A DNA stretch of 64,000 nucleotides. Source: Glebionis coronaria. Its lineage: Eukaryota; Streptophyta; Magnoliopsida; Asterales; Asteraceae. Location: assembly GCA_025667525.1 (NCBI GenBank), contig CM046874.1:660132963-660196962 (forward strand). The letters are read 5' to 3'. Every line of letters starts with the position of its first letter. Positions within the stretch are counted from its first letter, which is position 1. Shown here in pieces: positions 42,772 through 56,362 of the stretch. The notes beneath the pieces were generated by a model that was not told where the DNA came from, did not search any database, and saw only the letters and a list, made by a program, of their open reading frames with translations. Position numbers and translations under genes: made by a program.

Positions 42772-45030
42772 TTGTTTGTTATTTTGGGTATAAGATCTAG
42801 ATGTATACTTGTATTTGTATTTTTATTATTATTATTTTATTTTATTGTTTTTATTTAATAATGAAATGATAAATACAAAGTTTAATGAATAAGAAAATAA
42901 ATAAAATTATAACTATTTATATAATAAGTTTATTTTTAATTTTTAATTAGGTTAAAAGTGATATATAAAAGAAATAAATAAATAAATAAAGGAAATAACA
43001 ATAGTGGGATGTATGAAAATACATATTTTGAGGATACAATAATAATTATTATTATTATTAATAATTGGGGTATAATAAAATATAGAATGTAAGATTCTGA
43101 AAATATTATAATAATAATAATTATTATTATTTGATAAAATGAGATATATAATTATTTAAGGACTTATAAGAAAATAATAAATAAATACATATTTAAAAGA
43201 ATGTTGTTATCAATATTATTATTAATAAATGGTATATTAAAATATAAATTTTTTAATGATATATGGAAAGTAGTTAAAATATTGATGGGGATAATTAATT
43301 TATTAATTAAGGTATTGATTAAAAATGGAAAGTAATTAATTAAGGAGAAATAGAAAGTAATTAAAATATTAGTGGTGGGAATATATAATTAATATAATAA
43401 TTATATTATTAAAAATACCTTGATTAGAATATTGATTGAGAAAAATATTAATTGGGTATTGATTGAGACAAAGTAGGAAAAATTATGTATTTTATATACA
43501 TGGAAAATGTTATAAAAACGACAAGGTCATGCCGAAATTTTCTAAAAATGTATACTTTTATAAAAGAAATAGTTAACGAATAACTACGTCATAAAACAAT
43601 TTTTGAAAAGTATTATTTTAGTTAATATGACATGTAACGTTATATATGATAAATAAATTTTAATGAGTTATATAATGATTTTCGAACGAGTGTTGAATTA
43701 TATAAAAATAACTTCGTATACACTATTATAACCGAAGGATATAGTATATAAGTTAAGAAATACATTTTTATATGTTATTATAAATAGTAACTTACGACAT
43801 GATTTATGTGCGTCATTTTCACATCTAAAATATATACTGGATATATTATATGATTTGTTTTATCATTTTATTTTATTTGGCCAACCACTAAAGTTTTACG
43901 AGTTAAATTTTATTAATTTATTTTGTGTCGAGTTGATGTAACCATCCATCGGGAAAACACCAAAACATAAACCTCACCAAACGATTGGAGCATAGCTGTG
44001 GAATTATTTACAACCGCGGAAATATATTTGTTGACGCTACATGATTATTTATTATGGTGTATTACGACTATTAGAATCAAGCCGTATATATTATGTGATG
44101 CTGTGTGGTGTGATACTTATATTTTGCCGATGTCTGCATTTAAGGTGAGTCTATAGCCTCGCTTTATACTAGTTATTAAATGATTTTAAACCCGCGAGGG
44201 GGAATACATGTTTTATAAACCTAGAACACAAGATTTTTATGGTATGCTTTGTCCCTCTATGAATGGACCCGTGGTTGCCTTTAAATTGCATTAAGTGATT
44301 GCCTTTGTTAAAACATCAATTATGGACCGTTAATTAACCTATGATGGGTTAACCGCTAGTACAATTAATAGATCTATGGGGGAAGCCGCCCCGGTTCAGT
44401 TTTTGTGGACTTGTCATAGAATCTTAGGCCCGACCTCCACACTGTTTGAGCATATTGTATTGAGAAGTCGGGTATACGGCAATGTACCAATAATCTGGAG
44501 GTAACCGACAATTAATAAATCTCTCGTCTTATTATACTGATATGGGAGTGTCTAAGGGCTCGGTTCCATGAGCTTATTGCAATTTATGCTATATACAATT
44601 ATCATTGTTGATGCAAATTATTATTTGATGCTTATAAGCATGCCACAAACTTATAATCTTTGCTTGTGTTCAAATTGATTACATAAACCTATAGATTCAC
44701 TCGGCATTTTTGCTGATGTTTTACTCACATGTATTTCAGGTAGTCAGGAAGGGTGAAGCTTGGAAACCACGGGAATGAATGTTGTGCACTACTTTGCAAT
44801 ATAAACTCTTTGAATATTTGTCGTTCCTTTTGTTCAAAACAATTTAAATCTTTTGTTTTGGTTGTACTTTGGTTACGATGTCTTGGGACTACGCTACTCT
44901 GACAAATGTTTTAGGAACGATAAATCTAAAACGTCTCTTTTTGAGTCGTTCTTTATAAATTATGTGTTGTAGTATCATTGTTTAGCACCGAAAGATGTAT
45001 TCCGCTGCGTGTAAATTTGGGGGTGTTAAA

Positions 45031-48000
45031 GATTGGTACCAGAGCCATGAGTTATAGAGAACTAGGTCTTTTTCTAAAAACCTAAACTATAACTGTCGGT
45101 TTTATTTTTCAAAGAGTCGGTGCACATGATTTCGCGTGACTTCAGGTTCAAGCTACTTCTGGGATAACTTTAGTATACATTATTATGTATGCCTTATTGC
45201 TATGTATTTCTAAATAAATACTATAATCCTTTATCGATATATATTTATGTCGTTAAACTTTTCGATAAAAGTTTATCATTTATTAATGATTAACTTAAAT
45301 AAATACAATGAATTTTCAAGATCTTTCTGTATTTATTTTTGAACTATTTAAATTGCTTTTATTGCAAAAAAAAAAATTTATATTATGACCTTACATAACT
45401 TCATCTACGCGCGTTACTTTCATTGTTTAACCCTTTGTAATATCTATATAGATATTCAAATCGTCTTCCGGCTATTTGTGCTTGGACGTCTTTTAACGTA
45501 ATCTCTAGACCATTGTGTAGCTCAATGTGTCCTTGGAATAGACTAACCGCTATCGTGTGAGTCATACATTTTGAAACATTTCTTAAAATAGTGTTGAATA
45601 ATACCATGGTTTTTCATAATATTTTGTTGATTTTTATTATCGTTTTACACGACATGCGAAGATTTAATTCGTTGACATTTATATGTATCGACTCCGAAGT
45701 GTATTGTTCACTTATATCTCGGTAACGTCATCGTTATTTTATAAATCATCGTCTAGATTATGGCACTAGAATTGGAATACGATTTTACTTATATAAAATT
45801 TTATCATTTGTTTTTCATTAACCTTCTCGCTCCCGGAGTGTAGCATGTTAATGTTCCATTCTTTTCTTGTTATGTTTTGTGTTTTTGACAATCGTGGCAC
45901 CAAGGAGATTTGCCTACATTGCCTTTTGGAATCTAAATTACGAACGTCTTTCACCGTCTTGCTTCCTAAATTTCGTGTTGAATACCTTGAAGCATTTTCT
46001 TTCATTCATCATGCTATATTTTATTTGATGCTCATTACGAGATTTAATTTTCGTTATTATAAAATCCACAAGACATGTGTGTATATATGTATATATTTTG
46101 AGCCGTTAAGAAGTGTCGAAAAATACACTTTATGCAGAAACTGTAGGGGCAGTATAAACAGGTCAAAACTTAAAAGTAAAACCTGCGTTTTTAAAATAAA
46201 ATAGTCAAACCTGCACAGAACTTGCAGGGGTATTTTGGTCATTTTACATTGGTTTTCAGGTCTCGGGTAAAACTAGAAAGTCGTCTGAAACGTCATTTTG
46301 CATCAAAATGCTTTAGACTCTGAGTCTTGGAGATGTCGTTTATCGGGTCAATTAATCGGCTCATATTTAAAAGTTAAATCTGATAGAAAATTCAGAACAT
46401 GAGTTTTAAATGTTTCTAAGCTGTTTTGATTTCATTTGAGATCGTAAAATTTTAACAAATATTATTTTACAACTAACGAATACTAGTTGCATGTGAAAAT
46501 ATTTAAAAAAATAGAAACAGTACAGGATTAGCAATTACCGGATTAATGGTGAAATTTAAAAACGAATAACATACTTTCTTAAAAGCATGTTGTGTCGAGT
46601 ATCTTACAAAGAATACACATGTGGATTGTTTTATTCTTTTCATATATATATGACTCATTTGTCATTCGATGTTATTTTATTTTTATTTTCTTTTAACCTT
46701 CCACTGATTTGGGTTGAGTTTTGAAGTTTTGTCTTCATATTCTTCGTCGATATTTTTATCGCGTGTCTCATGGCGTTTCCGTCTAAACCTTATAACCTTT
46801 TGAAAACTTAACAACTTGTAACCATTTCATTCGTTGTTTTATGAGCTACTATTTGCCACTTTTTGCAAAACTTTGACTACTTTATACGTTGTCATAATGT
46901 CATATTATAAATAAATCTGATATTGTTTTACGATTATTTTCACCAATTATTTTTACTTTGGTCTTATAAAACACTTTTCGTAAGATTATAAGTTGCTTAT
47001 TAAGTATCTCACAAATTACTTGTATCCTAAAATTTATAAACTATTTTTAAATTCCATTTTACAAATGGCATGGTTTATATATAAACATAAGAAACGTAAT
47101 ACTTTTCGACGAAACTGAGCACTGCATTGCTATTCCTAAATTATACATGGCCTGATAGGAGCCATGCTAGGCTGAATAGTAGTCACCTTAAAAATCTTGA
47201 TGATAATAAACTTTTTACTTGTAATTATGATAAAGATAAATAAAATGAAATAAATTGAAAAGAAGTTTTGAAACCTTCATATTTTGTGCAAGTAGCACAA
47301 TTTCTATGCATCCGCAAATGTTTTCTTACCTTTCGCTAAACTAATTACGTGATTCTAAGTACGTTTTTACTCGATGATTGTTTTTCCACTTGTTACTTCA
47401 TGTTATCTTATAACATTTCTTTTGACCGTGCGTCTAATTACTGATTGTTGGTAAATGACTTGAAAGTCTCGATGTTTTATCCTTCCTTCTCGTCCAATCT
47501 TCTTTATGCGACTGGGTAGATCTTTGGAATGTCTCCGCACGTGAATAACGAATTATCACTAGAGTGATTTCTGTATATCCGGGATGACGTCCGTCACTCT
47601 CGTTTGTCTCGAAATCCACTCTTGTGAACCGTGCTTTGACTTCTCTCTTTAAACACTAACATCGTTCATTTGATTTGTTTTAATTACAAGTGAATATTAG
47701 GAATTTTATTTATTAAAATTTTTGTATGGATCTTCTTTTCGATCATGTATCGACCACCGCTAAGTTAACGAGCTGATATTGGTGAACCATCGACCGCACT
47801 AACAAAATTTACAACTAGTTTAATCTATTATTTCTTATCGTCTTACCATCAACGCCTTTATTTTATTATTCTCTTTTAGAATTCATACGACATTTGCTTC
47901 GTTATCTTTTGTACCTTTGATTTCGTATTAATTGTTGACTATTATTTTCATTCATATTCGTTTGTTATCTTGTCACATTTCGAATACCCGAATATATCCC

Positions 48001-48802
48001 ATGTTATTTTGAAATAATAAACACCTTTATGTATTTCTGCAAAGTATTATAAAAATTTTATGGAACTTGTCTACATTTTCTTATGATTTTCAATCATCGA
48101 AATAACCATCACAAGTAAAAGGTCAAATTTATACACCATATTTTGTATAACTAAAACTAATGTTTAAAATAAAATTATTTTCTACCTTTTGAACGAATTG
48201 ACTTATCATACTTTACTTTTAATGTAATGAAATTGACAGTTTAATTTATATTCCTAATAGTTATTTAATTTGGAAATTATATTCTCTAATTGTAACCACC
48301 AGTATGAGTTTAATTAATAAATTTACGTCATTCCTTCAAAGTTTCTTAAAACGACCAAATAAATTTTGAAACTATTTTACTTCTATTTTTTGATGTATCA
48401 TCTTTATCGAGAAAGTACCTCAACTGAGTTTTAAGGTAATACCAAATCCGGGACGGATAATTGTGACAAATGTTATGTTAATGATAATGTATAATTTATT
48501 CTTCGCTCTCATTTTCCTACTCGATGACAAACGGCGGAAATCTGTATTTGATATTTATGTTTGACTTTTGCTTTTAGGTACTTATGTGGCATGTGATCTA
48601 GTCGAATGATCGTAAGTTGTGAGAACTTCAGACGGCATTGTCCAATGACGTCTGATCATGGAGAACGTGTAGCATATAATATCTTTTGACTTTCTTTGGA
48701 ACTTAGATGATGACTTGCCTGTTTTTCACTCTTCACTGTTAGATTGAAGACTATCGTATGCGAATTAAGCGCCGGGACGTCGCTTCCTAAAGGAGTGGAT
48801 GA
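45031..48802 (+). other. R7 interior: primer site, no domains
   Basis: Primer site TTGGTACCAGAGCC at 45033-45046. Six-frame reading gives only short frames. 47115-47190 resembles R2 4203-4310. No strong purine tract is seen; AAAGGAGTGGATGA directly precedes the 3' LTR. Confidence 0.7.
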
Positions 48803-51800
48803 TATAACAACCCGAAAATTTTGAACAAAGTTTAAATTAATATTTTTCGAACATTTACGAAACTTGTTATTTATTTTCGATAATTTAACAAAGATCGTGT
48901 TAGCTAAAATCAAAATTTATTTTGAATATTTTCTTTTAGTTTATGAACTGGGAAATTTAAAATTTTTACGTTTACGTTTCGTAAAATTAAATATTTATTT
49001 TTAATTACTTGTAATATTTATCGACGTTTTAAACGACGGACTGAGCAAAACTGAAAAAACAATAGTTGAAACGATTCAAAACGAAAACCTTGAAAATATG
49101 AAGGAATATTATTTTTCATTATATCCTAAAACGTTGCTAATAACGTGAATAATAAAATTTACATTTTATTTTTACGGTGAAATCTAACCGAAATATCTAT
49201 AAATGATTAAACGAGCAATTAAATAAATAATAGCAAATGTTTTCGAAACTCGACAAAGTAAGGACTCATATTTATTGGAAAAATGATTTTAAAAACGATG
49301 GCGCAAGTCTCGTGTCTTGAATCGTCCGTTAAGTCGTCCAAACAATCCTCGAACGCTTACTTTACGAAAGTAAATAAAGTATTTACATATTTTACCCTAA
49401 ACATACATCTCCTTGCCACTTTCAATTTACACCTTTTAGTATAAAAGGGAATTTTAACTCATTTTCTTTCATTTTTCACCAAAATAACACACACACAAGC
49501 TCTAAACTTCCTCCCATGGCTGCCAACTGTGTGCCGCCGCCGGAAAACTTTTCCGGCGAGTTTTCCGGCGGACCTCCATTTTTTCTGGCAGATCTTCATC
49601 TTTTCCGGTGAGTATTTTGATAAATCCTTCAATTTATTCCGAGCCTCTTCTCTCTTATGGTGTTCCCGCTGCCTCCTTTGACCACCACAGCCGCCGCCAC
49701 TGTGGTGGTGATATTTGCGCCGCCACTGCCTTTTGGTGGTGTGTGGGTGATGGATCTATGGTTATAACACATAAGCAAACCTTAAAAACTCCCAAAAACC
49801 CCGTATCTATTTCGGATCTTACCATGCAAGATGGTTACATCAAGATTAGACAAAGTGGTTTAATTATTAATTTTATATGTTATGGTTGTTTTGGCCGCGA
49901 TTTTGATCGGAAAAAGGGCAGTCCGCCGCCCAACCACCGTCGTGGTGGCGGCCGGACGTCGTCACAGCAACCACAGCCGCACCATGGTGGTGTTGGGCTT
50001 GTGGTGGTGATGCTCCTGGACTTGTTTTGTTGATTGTTTGTTATTTTGGGTATAAGATCTAGATGTATACTTGTATTTGTATTTTTATTATTATTATTTT
50101 ATTTTATTGTTTTTATTTTATAATGAAATGATAAATACAAAGTTTAATGAATAAGAAAATAAATAAAATTATAACTATTTATATAATAAGTTCATTTTTA
50201 ATTTTTAATTAGGTTAAAAGTGATATATAAAAGAAATAAATAAATAAATAAAGGAAGTAACAATAGTGGGATGTATGAAAATACATATTTTGAGGATACA
50301 ATAATAATAATTATTATTAATAATAATTGGGGTATAATAAAATATAGAATGTAATATTCTGAAAATATAATAATAATAATAATTATTATTATTTGATAAA
50401 ATGAGATATATAATTATTTAAGGACTTATAAGAAAATAATAAATAAATACATATTTAAAAGAATGTTGTTATCAATATTATTATTAATAAATGGTATATT
50501 AAAATATAAATTTTTTTAATGATATATGAAAAGTAGTTAAAATATTGATGGGGATAATTAATATATTAATTAAGGTATTGATTAAAAATGGAAAGTAATT
50601 AATTAAGGAGAAATGGAAAGTAATTAAAATATTAATGGTGGGAATATATAATTAATATAATAATTATATTATTAAAAATACCTTAATTAGAATATTGATT
50701 GAGAAAAATATTAATTGGGTATTGATTGAGACAAAGTAGGAAAAATTATGTATTTTATATACATGGAAAATGTTATAAAAACGGGAAGGTCATGCCGAAA
50801 TTTTCTAAAAATGTATACTTTTATAAAAGAAATAGTTAACGAATAACTACGTTATAAAATAATTTTTGAAAAGTATTATTTTAGTTAATATGACATGTAA
50901 CGTTATATATGATAAATAAATTTTAATGAGTTATATAATGATTTTCTAACGAGTGTCGAATTATATAAAAATAACTTCGTATACACTATTATAACCGAAG
51001 GATATAGTATATAATTTAAGAAATACATTTTTATATGTTATTATAAATAGTAACTTACGACATGATTTATGTGCGTCATTTTCACATCTAAAATATATAT
51101 TGGATATATTATATGATTTGTTTTATCATTTTATTTTATTTGGCCAACCACTAAAGTTTTACGAGTTAAATTTTATTAATTTATTTTGTGTCGAGTTGAT
51201 GTAACCATCCATCGGGAAAACACCAAAACATAAACCTCACCAAACGATTGGAGCATAGCTGTGGAATTATTTACAACCGCGGAAAGATATTTGTTGACGC
51301 TACATGATTATTTATTATGGTGTATTACGACTATTGGAATCAAGTCGTATATATTATGTGATGTTGTGTGGTGTGATACTTATATTCGGCTGATGTCTGC
51401 ATTTAAGGTGAATCTATAGCCTCGCTTTATACTAGTTATTAAATGATTTTAAACCCGCGAGGGGGAATACATGTTTTATAAACCTAGAACACAAGATTTT
51501 TATGGTATGCTTTGTCCCTCTATGAATGGACACGTGGTTGCCTTTAAATTTCATTAAGTGATTGCCTTTGTTAAAACCTCAATTATGGACCGTTAATTAA
51601 CCTATGATGGGTTAACCGCTAGTACAATTAATAGATCTATGGGGGAAGCCGCCCCGGTTTAGTTTTTGTGGACTTGTCATAGAAGCTTAGGCCCGACCTC
51701 CACACTGTTTGAGCATATTGTATTGAGAAGTCAGGTATACGGCAATGTACCAATAATCTGGAGGTAACCGACAATTAATAAATCTCTCGTCTTATTAGAC

Positions 51801-52293
51801 TGATATGGGAGTGTCTAAGGGCTCGGTTCCATGAGCTTATTGCAATTTATGCTATATACAATTATCATTGTTGATGCAAATTATTATTTGATGCTTATAA
51901 GCATGCCACAAAGTTATAATCTTTGCTTGTGTTCAAATTGATTACATAAACCTATAGATTCACTCGGCATTTTTGCTGATGTTTTACGCACATGTATTTC
52001 AGGTAATCAGGAAGGGTGAAGCTTGGAAGCCACGGGAATGAATGTTGTGCACTACTTTGCAATATAAACTCTTTGAATATTTGTCATTCCTTTTGTTCAA
52101 AACAATTTAAATCTTTTGTTTTGGTTGTACTTCGGTTACGATGTCTTGGGACTACGCTACTCTGACAAATGTTTTAGGAACGATAAATCTAAAACGTCTC
52201 TTTTTGAGTCGTTCTTTATAAATTATGTGTTGTAGTATCATTGTTTAGCACCCAAAGATGTATCCCGCTGCGTGTAAATTTGGGGGTGTTAAA
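48803..52293 (+). repeat. R7 3' LTR (3491 bp)
   Basis: Near-identical to 41545-45030, with a 6-nt GTTTAC duplication near 48968 and scattered substitutions. Contains the leader and 96-codon ORFs again, at 49516 and 49745. Confidence 0.9.
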
Positions 52294-52298
52294 AAGAG
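52294..52298 (+). repeat. R7 target duplication, right (AAGAG)
   Basis: Identical to 41540-41544. Confidence 0.92.
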
Positions 52299-53186
52299 GT
52301 AATACTTGTACCATATCTGAAGCTTCCAATGGTGAGAGCTTGATGCTCCTTCTTATAACAGCTTCACTTGGATTCAATCTATCCATATCTTTAGGAAATT
52401 CAAGAGGAACTCCTTTCTTCAAAGGTCTAGGAACAATCATTGCCTTCTTAAGCTCCATCTCTTCTGCAAGTTCTTCTTTCCTTTAATCTGAAAGAAGTCT
52501 TAGAGTGTTTTCTTCCTGCACTTTTTCCCAAATGGGATAAGCCTTGTACTCCAACTCTTCAAAGGATAATCCCAACAATTTCTTATAGGTCCATCCTGTT
52601 CCATGACATCTGAGTAGCATATAGTACAACTCCCTTCTATCCCTTTTCAGCATTGAGAGAATATTGCTAGCTTTGTGTTTCAAAATTACCTTGCAGTATT
52701 TTTGGACTCTTAGAAGAATCACCAAACCCCTATATTTGGTCTGAAATAGTCAAATCTGGATTCTCCATACATCTATCTTCCCAAGCATGGTACATCTGAA
52801 CAACTTCTGGCATACCAAAATCTACTTGCAATTTCAACTCATTCAGCTTCTCTCTTGCCAAATCATCACCATATTCAAGTCTCTCAGGTTGTTTTATTAT
52901 CATCACACTTGAATATGAACTAGCTTCATCACTTCCTTATTGTTCCTCTGAAGTGGCAACAAATCGTGATTCACCAATCTTCTTTCTTTATTGTTCCACA
53001 AGTTGTGCAGTCAACCTTCTATCAAACTCTACATGTGCTGCATCCTTTGGAACTTCTACTTCTACCATTTTTCCTTTACCCTTATCTAATGGATCAATGA
53101 CGGGTAAGGATGATGGTAATACTTGTGAAGATACATCTTTGATTATAGCTGATGACTGGAATACATCAACCTCATCTACAGGTCTG

Positions 53187-53277
53187 TCAACGCTCAATTT
53201 GCTTGTGTCAGCGCCCAATTTGCTCATGTCAGCGCTCAAACATTGCTTGTCAACGCCTAAATTACTTGTCTCAGCGC
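53187..53277 (-). repeat. 21-nt word array coding a heptapeptide repeat
   Basis: TCARCGC words start at 53187, 53208, 53229, 53250 and 53271: four spacings of exactly 21 nt. Translated (minus) as SxD-type heptads. Confidence 0.88.
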
Positions 53278-53930
53278 CTCTTGTAATTTGCTCTAACATA
53301 GCTGTAAAAGACAAGTCTAAATTGGTAGGAGTTACCAGAGATCTAACAAAACCTGGTTGCTTCTTCAATTCAGTTAGGGCTTCAGCAACACCCAAAGATT
53401 CACCATCATGTGAGCCCTTATCACTCACATTAATATGCTCATCCTCCCCTTTGGAAGATTCCTGCATTCCACGCCTTGTGCTAGCATTTTCCAACTTAAC
53501 AATCCTCTCCCTCAATTGCTTGAGGTCAAGGCCTTGTACACTGACAATTTGTACCAAGTCTGCATTTTGCTTTTGCAAGCTAATGCAGACAGCCGTCAAT
53601 TCCATCAATGTGTATGGTTCCAATCTTCCCTCCTCTAAAATGGGTATTTGACCTCCCAAGTTAGATTCATGGGGCATGGATGAGGTCTTAAAGATGTTAG
53701 GACTGTCTTGGCCTGCATCTAAGCCAGAACCAATAGTCCTAGCCTCATCCATAGCACCAACCATACGTGTGGTGGTGGTTCTCTCTGCTACATGGCTAGG
53801 ACCACTACAGGAGAACACACCAGTAGTCCTTTGACATATATGCAACCTATATTGTGGTGGGGTATAAGATGATGTGGATTGGGTGGATGTGGGAAGGTTA
53901 AGGGGTGTTTGGGTCTGTGAAGGAATGGTG

Positions 53931-53979
53931 TCAACGTTTGGATTAGGTGTGTCAACGCCAACATTCTATGTGGCAGCGT
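53931..53979 (-). repeat. 21-nt word cluster at the accessory ORF stop
   Basis: TCAACGT 53931, TCAACGC 53952, GCAGCGT 53973; spacings 21, 21. It spans the TAG at 53968-53966. Confidence 0.8.
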
Positions 53980-54850
53980 CAAAGGGTTCTTGGTCAATTT
54001 GCATGTGTTGAGGTGAAGGTAAAGGTTCTAGTATTGGGTCAAGTTGTGGTTGTGGTTCTGGTTGGGGTTGTGCTGCTGCAATAACAGCAAGCATAGCTGG
54101 GGTGAGGGGTAAGTCATGGTGAGGGGGTGAGTTCATCTTGGTAAAAATAGCTTTCTTTTGCACAGGGATCTCATAAAATTCATCATGATCCCTTGTGTAG
54201 TAATTTTGCACATCAAAAACCATTTGTAAAAATCTGGGATAAGCCAAAGTCATCTTATTCCCTTTGTTTTTACACATGCCATCAAAAATCATTTTAGAAT
54301 AATTAAACTTTTTCCCAGTTGCAATGCACATAATAGCACTAGCAATGGGTATATTATTCTCATTGTGTGCAGTACACTTGGGACTCAAACATTGTAAGAT
54401 GACATGTATGAGGTACTTCCAGGCTGGGGGAAACTCCTGTTTATAATATTTGTTTAAAGTTCCCTCATCAGGGAAAGGATAACCCAAAGCCCTTATTCCT
54501 TGTTCTATTTCATGATAGGGAAGGGTGGTTATACCATCTGCATCATCAAAATGCAAAGCCTGGCGAACCAAGGCTTCAGTAACCACCCATGTACGCCCAT
54601 GAACAATAGATGATAATGTAGTCACTTTATTAACTGTTGACGAACTAACAGTGTTCCAAAACTGTTTAATATGTGTGACAGAGATGAGAGGAGCATGAGA
54701 AAGAGCATACCTAATTAGGGATGCATTTAAATACGCCACCATTTGGGTGTATTGGGGAAACAGAGCATCATCAGCGTCCAAATATGCAATCATGTTGTGT
54801 TGACTCCTGAATCCCAATACCAAATCACTTGGTTTAAATTTTTGTGCCAT

Positions 54851-56035
54851 TGTAGAAGAAAGCTGTTTGTGAATATTTAGAAAGATGAATTATAGGAGAA
54901 AATTGTTAGACAAGAATGATAGGTACCCTGTTTAAAAATAGGAGCCAAATATATAGGAGAGATACATGTATGTGATTGGTCAAAAATGAGGCAACTATTT
55001 TCAAAATATCATGATGAAAATATTGAAAAGAAAATAAGTTATCTCATGCATTAATTAAAAGTTATCTGCTCTCAAAATTACGGCCCTAAAATTCGTCAAA
55101 AAGTAACAACTGGGTAGGTCCCAATGGGTATCAACGGTCAAAAATAACCTATCAACGCCCAACGGCTATATTCTTGTCAACGTTTTCCAAAGCCATGTCA
55201 GCGTCTAAGTAGGTCATAACAACGCTTGAAAAAATACTTGTCATCGTCCAAAAATAAAAGTAATAAAAATGAAAAAGGACCTTAACAAAGTAATTTATCC
55301 TAGTGAAGATAACCTATAAGTTGATAATTATTATAGGGCGGCAAGCACTGTCCAGTTATGCACACTTGCTTATGCAAGATAGACATAACAGTCCTCTAGT
55401 GTCCCTTGCTAACCAAAACTCTTAACAACTAAGTTATCTCATAAAATTCCTTGTTACTCCCAGGTAAAACCCATGATAAAATCATTCCCAAGTCTCCCAA
55501 CAGACCACAACCAATTCTAGGCCAAAAATGTCTTGGCAGCATGCATAGTATATCAGCTTTGCATGCTACAGTGCCTCATGATTTAGTAAAACTAACTCAT
55601 TCTAACCTGTGGACACAATCTAGAATTGTGATAAGAGTATCATAAGGATACCCAAAAGTCCTAAAGGTTCCTAAAACCTCCCCTTAAACTGTGATACATA
55701 TGTTGCTCAAAAATATGCATGAACATAAAAAAAATTATGTCAAGATAGGATAAAAATATTCCAACCATCATCCATAAATAAAAACATGCTCAAATGATTC
55801 TCCAAGGATCCATAAGCAACTCTGTATCCAATGGTATAATGCTAACACCACCTGCACACTTAGATTAAAAACCACAAAACTAACATTGTTGCTGACAACG
55901 CCAGGATAACACTTGTCATCGTTAAGATAACCTTTGTCAGCGTTAGAAAAATATAGTGGAAAATCTAACTTCAAAAAGACCAATAACAGTGCATTATCCT
56001 TTACATACTTTTACAATAAAATCCCAAAACACATA
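54851..56035 (-). other. R6 spacer between pol and accessory ORF, with two 21-nt word clusters
   Basis: Non-coding. Cluster one has words at 55131, 55152, 55177, 55198, 55219 and 55241 (21, 25, 21, 21, 22; the 22 coincides with an A run). Cluster two has 55895, 55916 and 55937 (21, 21). Confidence 0.8.
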
Positions 56036-56362
56036 TTAAGTGAGATTGATCATTCCAATACTTGTTACCATGTATTGGAACCTTCCAGCATCAAAAGGTT
56101 TAGTTAGTAAATCAGACACATTTTCTTCTGTGTCAACCCTATCTGGTTGTATTAAACCATTTTCAAAACAATCCCTTATAAAATGATGTCTAATTTCTAT
56201 GTGTTTTGTTTTAGAATGATGTACAGGATTTTTAATAATGCATAAAGTGCTGTTATTGTCAACAAATATCTTGGAAATGCATGAAATTATACCCATAATC
56301 CAACAGCTGGTTCTGAATCCATAAGACTTGTCCACAACAAGCAGCTGCTGCAACATACTCTA
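56036..56362 (-). pseudogene. pol: R6 RNase H, C-terminal half
   Basis: After a frameshift near 56275, this frame carries IFVDNNSTLCIIKNP (catalytic Asp), HSKTKHIEIRHHFIRDCFEN, NVSDLLTKPFDAGRFQYMV and SIGMINL, ending at 56036. The first half of the RNase H (DSDYGGDKFDRKSTTGG and NSTTEVEYVAAAACC) is in the RT frame upstream. Together these give the copia RNase H. Very close to the R3 version in the same order. Confidence 0.85.

Larger units (their letters stand above)
41545..45030 (+). repeat. R7 5' LTR (3486 bp)
   Basis: Starts TATAACAACCCG (not TG) and ends GGGGGTGTTAAA; both copies share these unusual ends. TATAAAAG is at 42178-42185, a CCGGCG word array at 42278-42348, short ORFs at 42254 and 42481. 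Downstream are AT-rich text with TAA/TTA palindromes (about 43025-43135) and about 1 kb of unique-looking sequence. Confidence 0.9.
41545..52293 (+). mobile_element. R7: large LTR element without gag-pol (Ty3/gypsy-like)
   Basis: LTRs of 3486 and 3491 bp differ by only a few dozen positions by eye. A primer site TTGGTACCAGAGCC follows the left LTR, giving plus orientation and a gypsy affinity. The target duplication AAGAG is perfect. The 3.77-kb interior has no readable retrotransposon domain, only short stretches homologous to the decayed R2 interior. With LTRs so similar, loss of coding before insertion (a non-autonomous family moved in trans) is more likely than decay in place. Confidence 0.88.
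52299..54850 (-). pseudogene. R6 accessory ORF, N-terminal and middle part
   Basis: ATG 54850 (MAQKFKPSDLV) opens 294 codons to a TAG at 53968-53966; the same frame then stays open from 53965 to 52988. Residues about 15-230 look globular: HNMIAYLDADDA, IRYALSHAPLISVTHIKQFW, EALVRQALHFDDADGITTLP, WKYLIHVILQCLSPK, ASAIMCIATGKKFNYSKMIF, YPRFLQMVFDVQ. A Pro/Gln-rich segment follows, then a heptad stretch (LQKQNADLVQ and LKQLRERIVKLENA), then a seven-residue repeat (SADMSKLGADTSKLSVD) made of the 21-nt words. Four or five further in-frame stops lie between 52987 and 52485. R7 interrupts at 52298. It sits where Sireviruses carry an envelope-like gene, but has no signal peptide or membrane segment. 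Function unknown. Confidence 0.75.

Noticed and set aside
45845..46204. 119-codon plus-strand frame inside R7
   Set aside because: AT-rich, overlapped by antisense frames, and without any retroelement or host motif.
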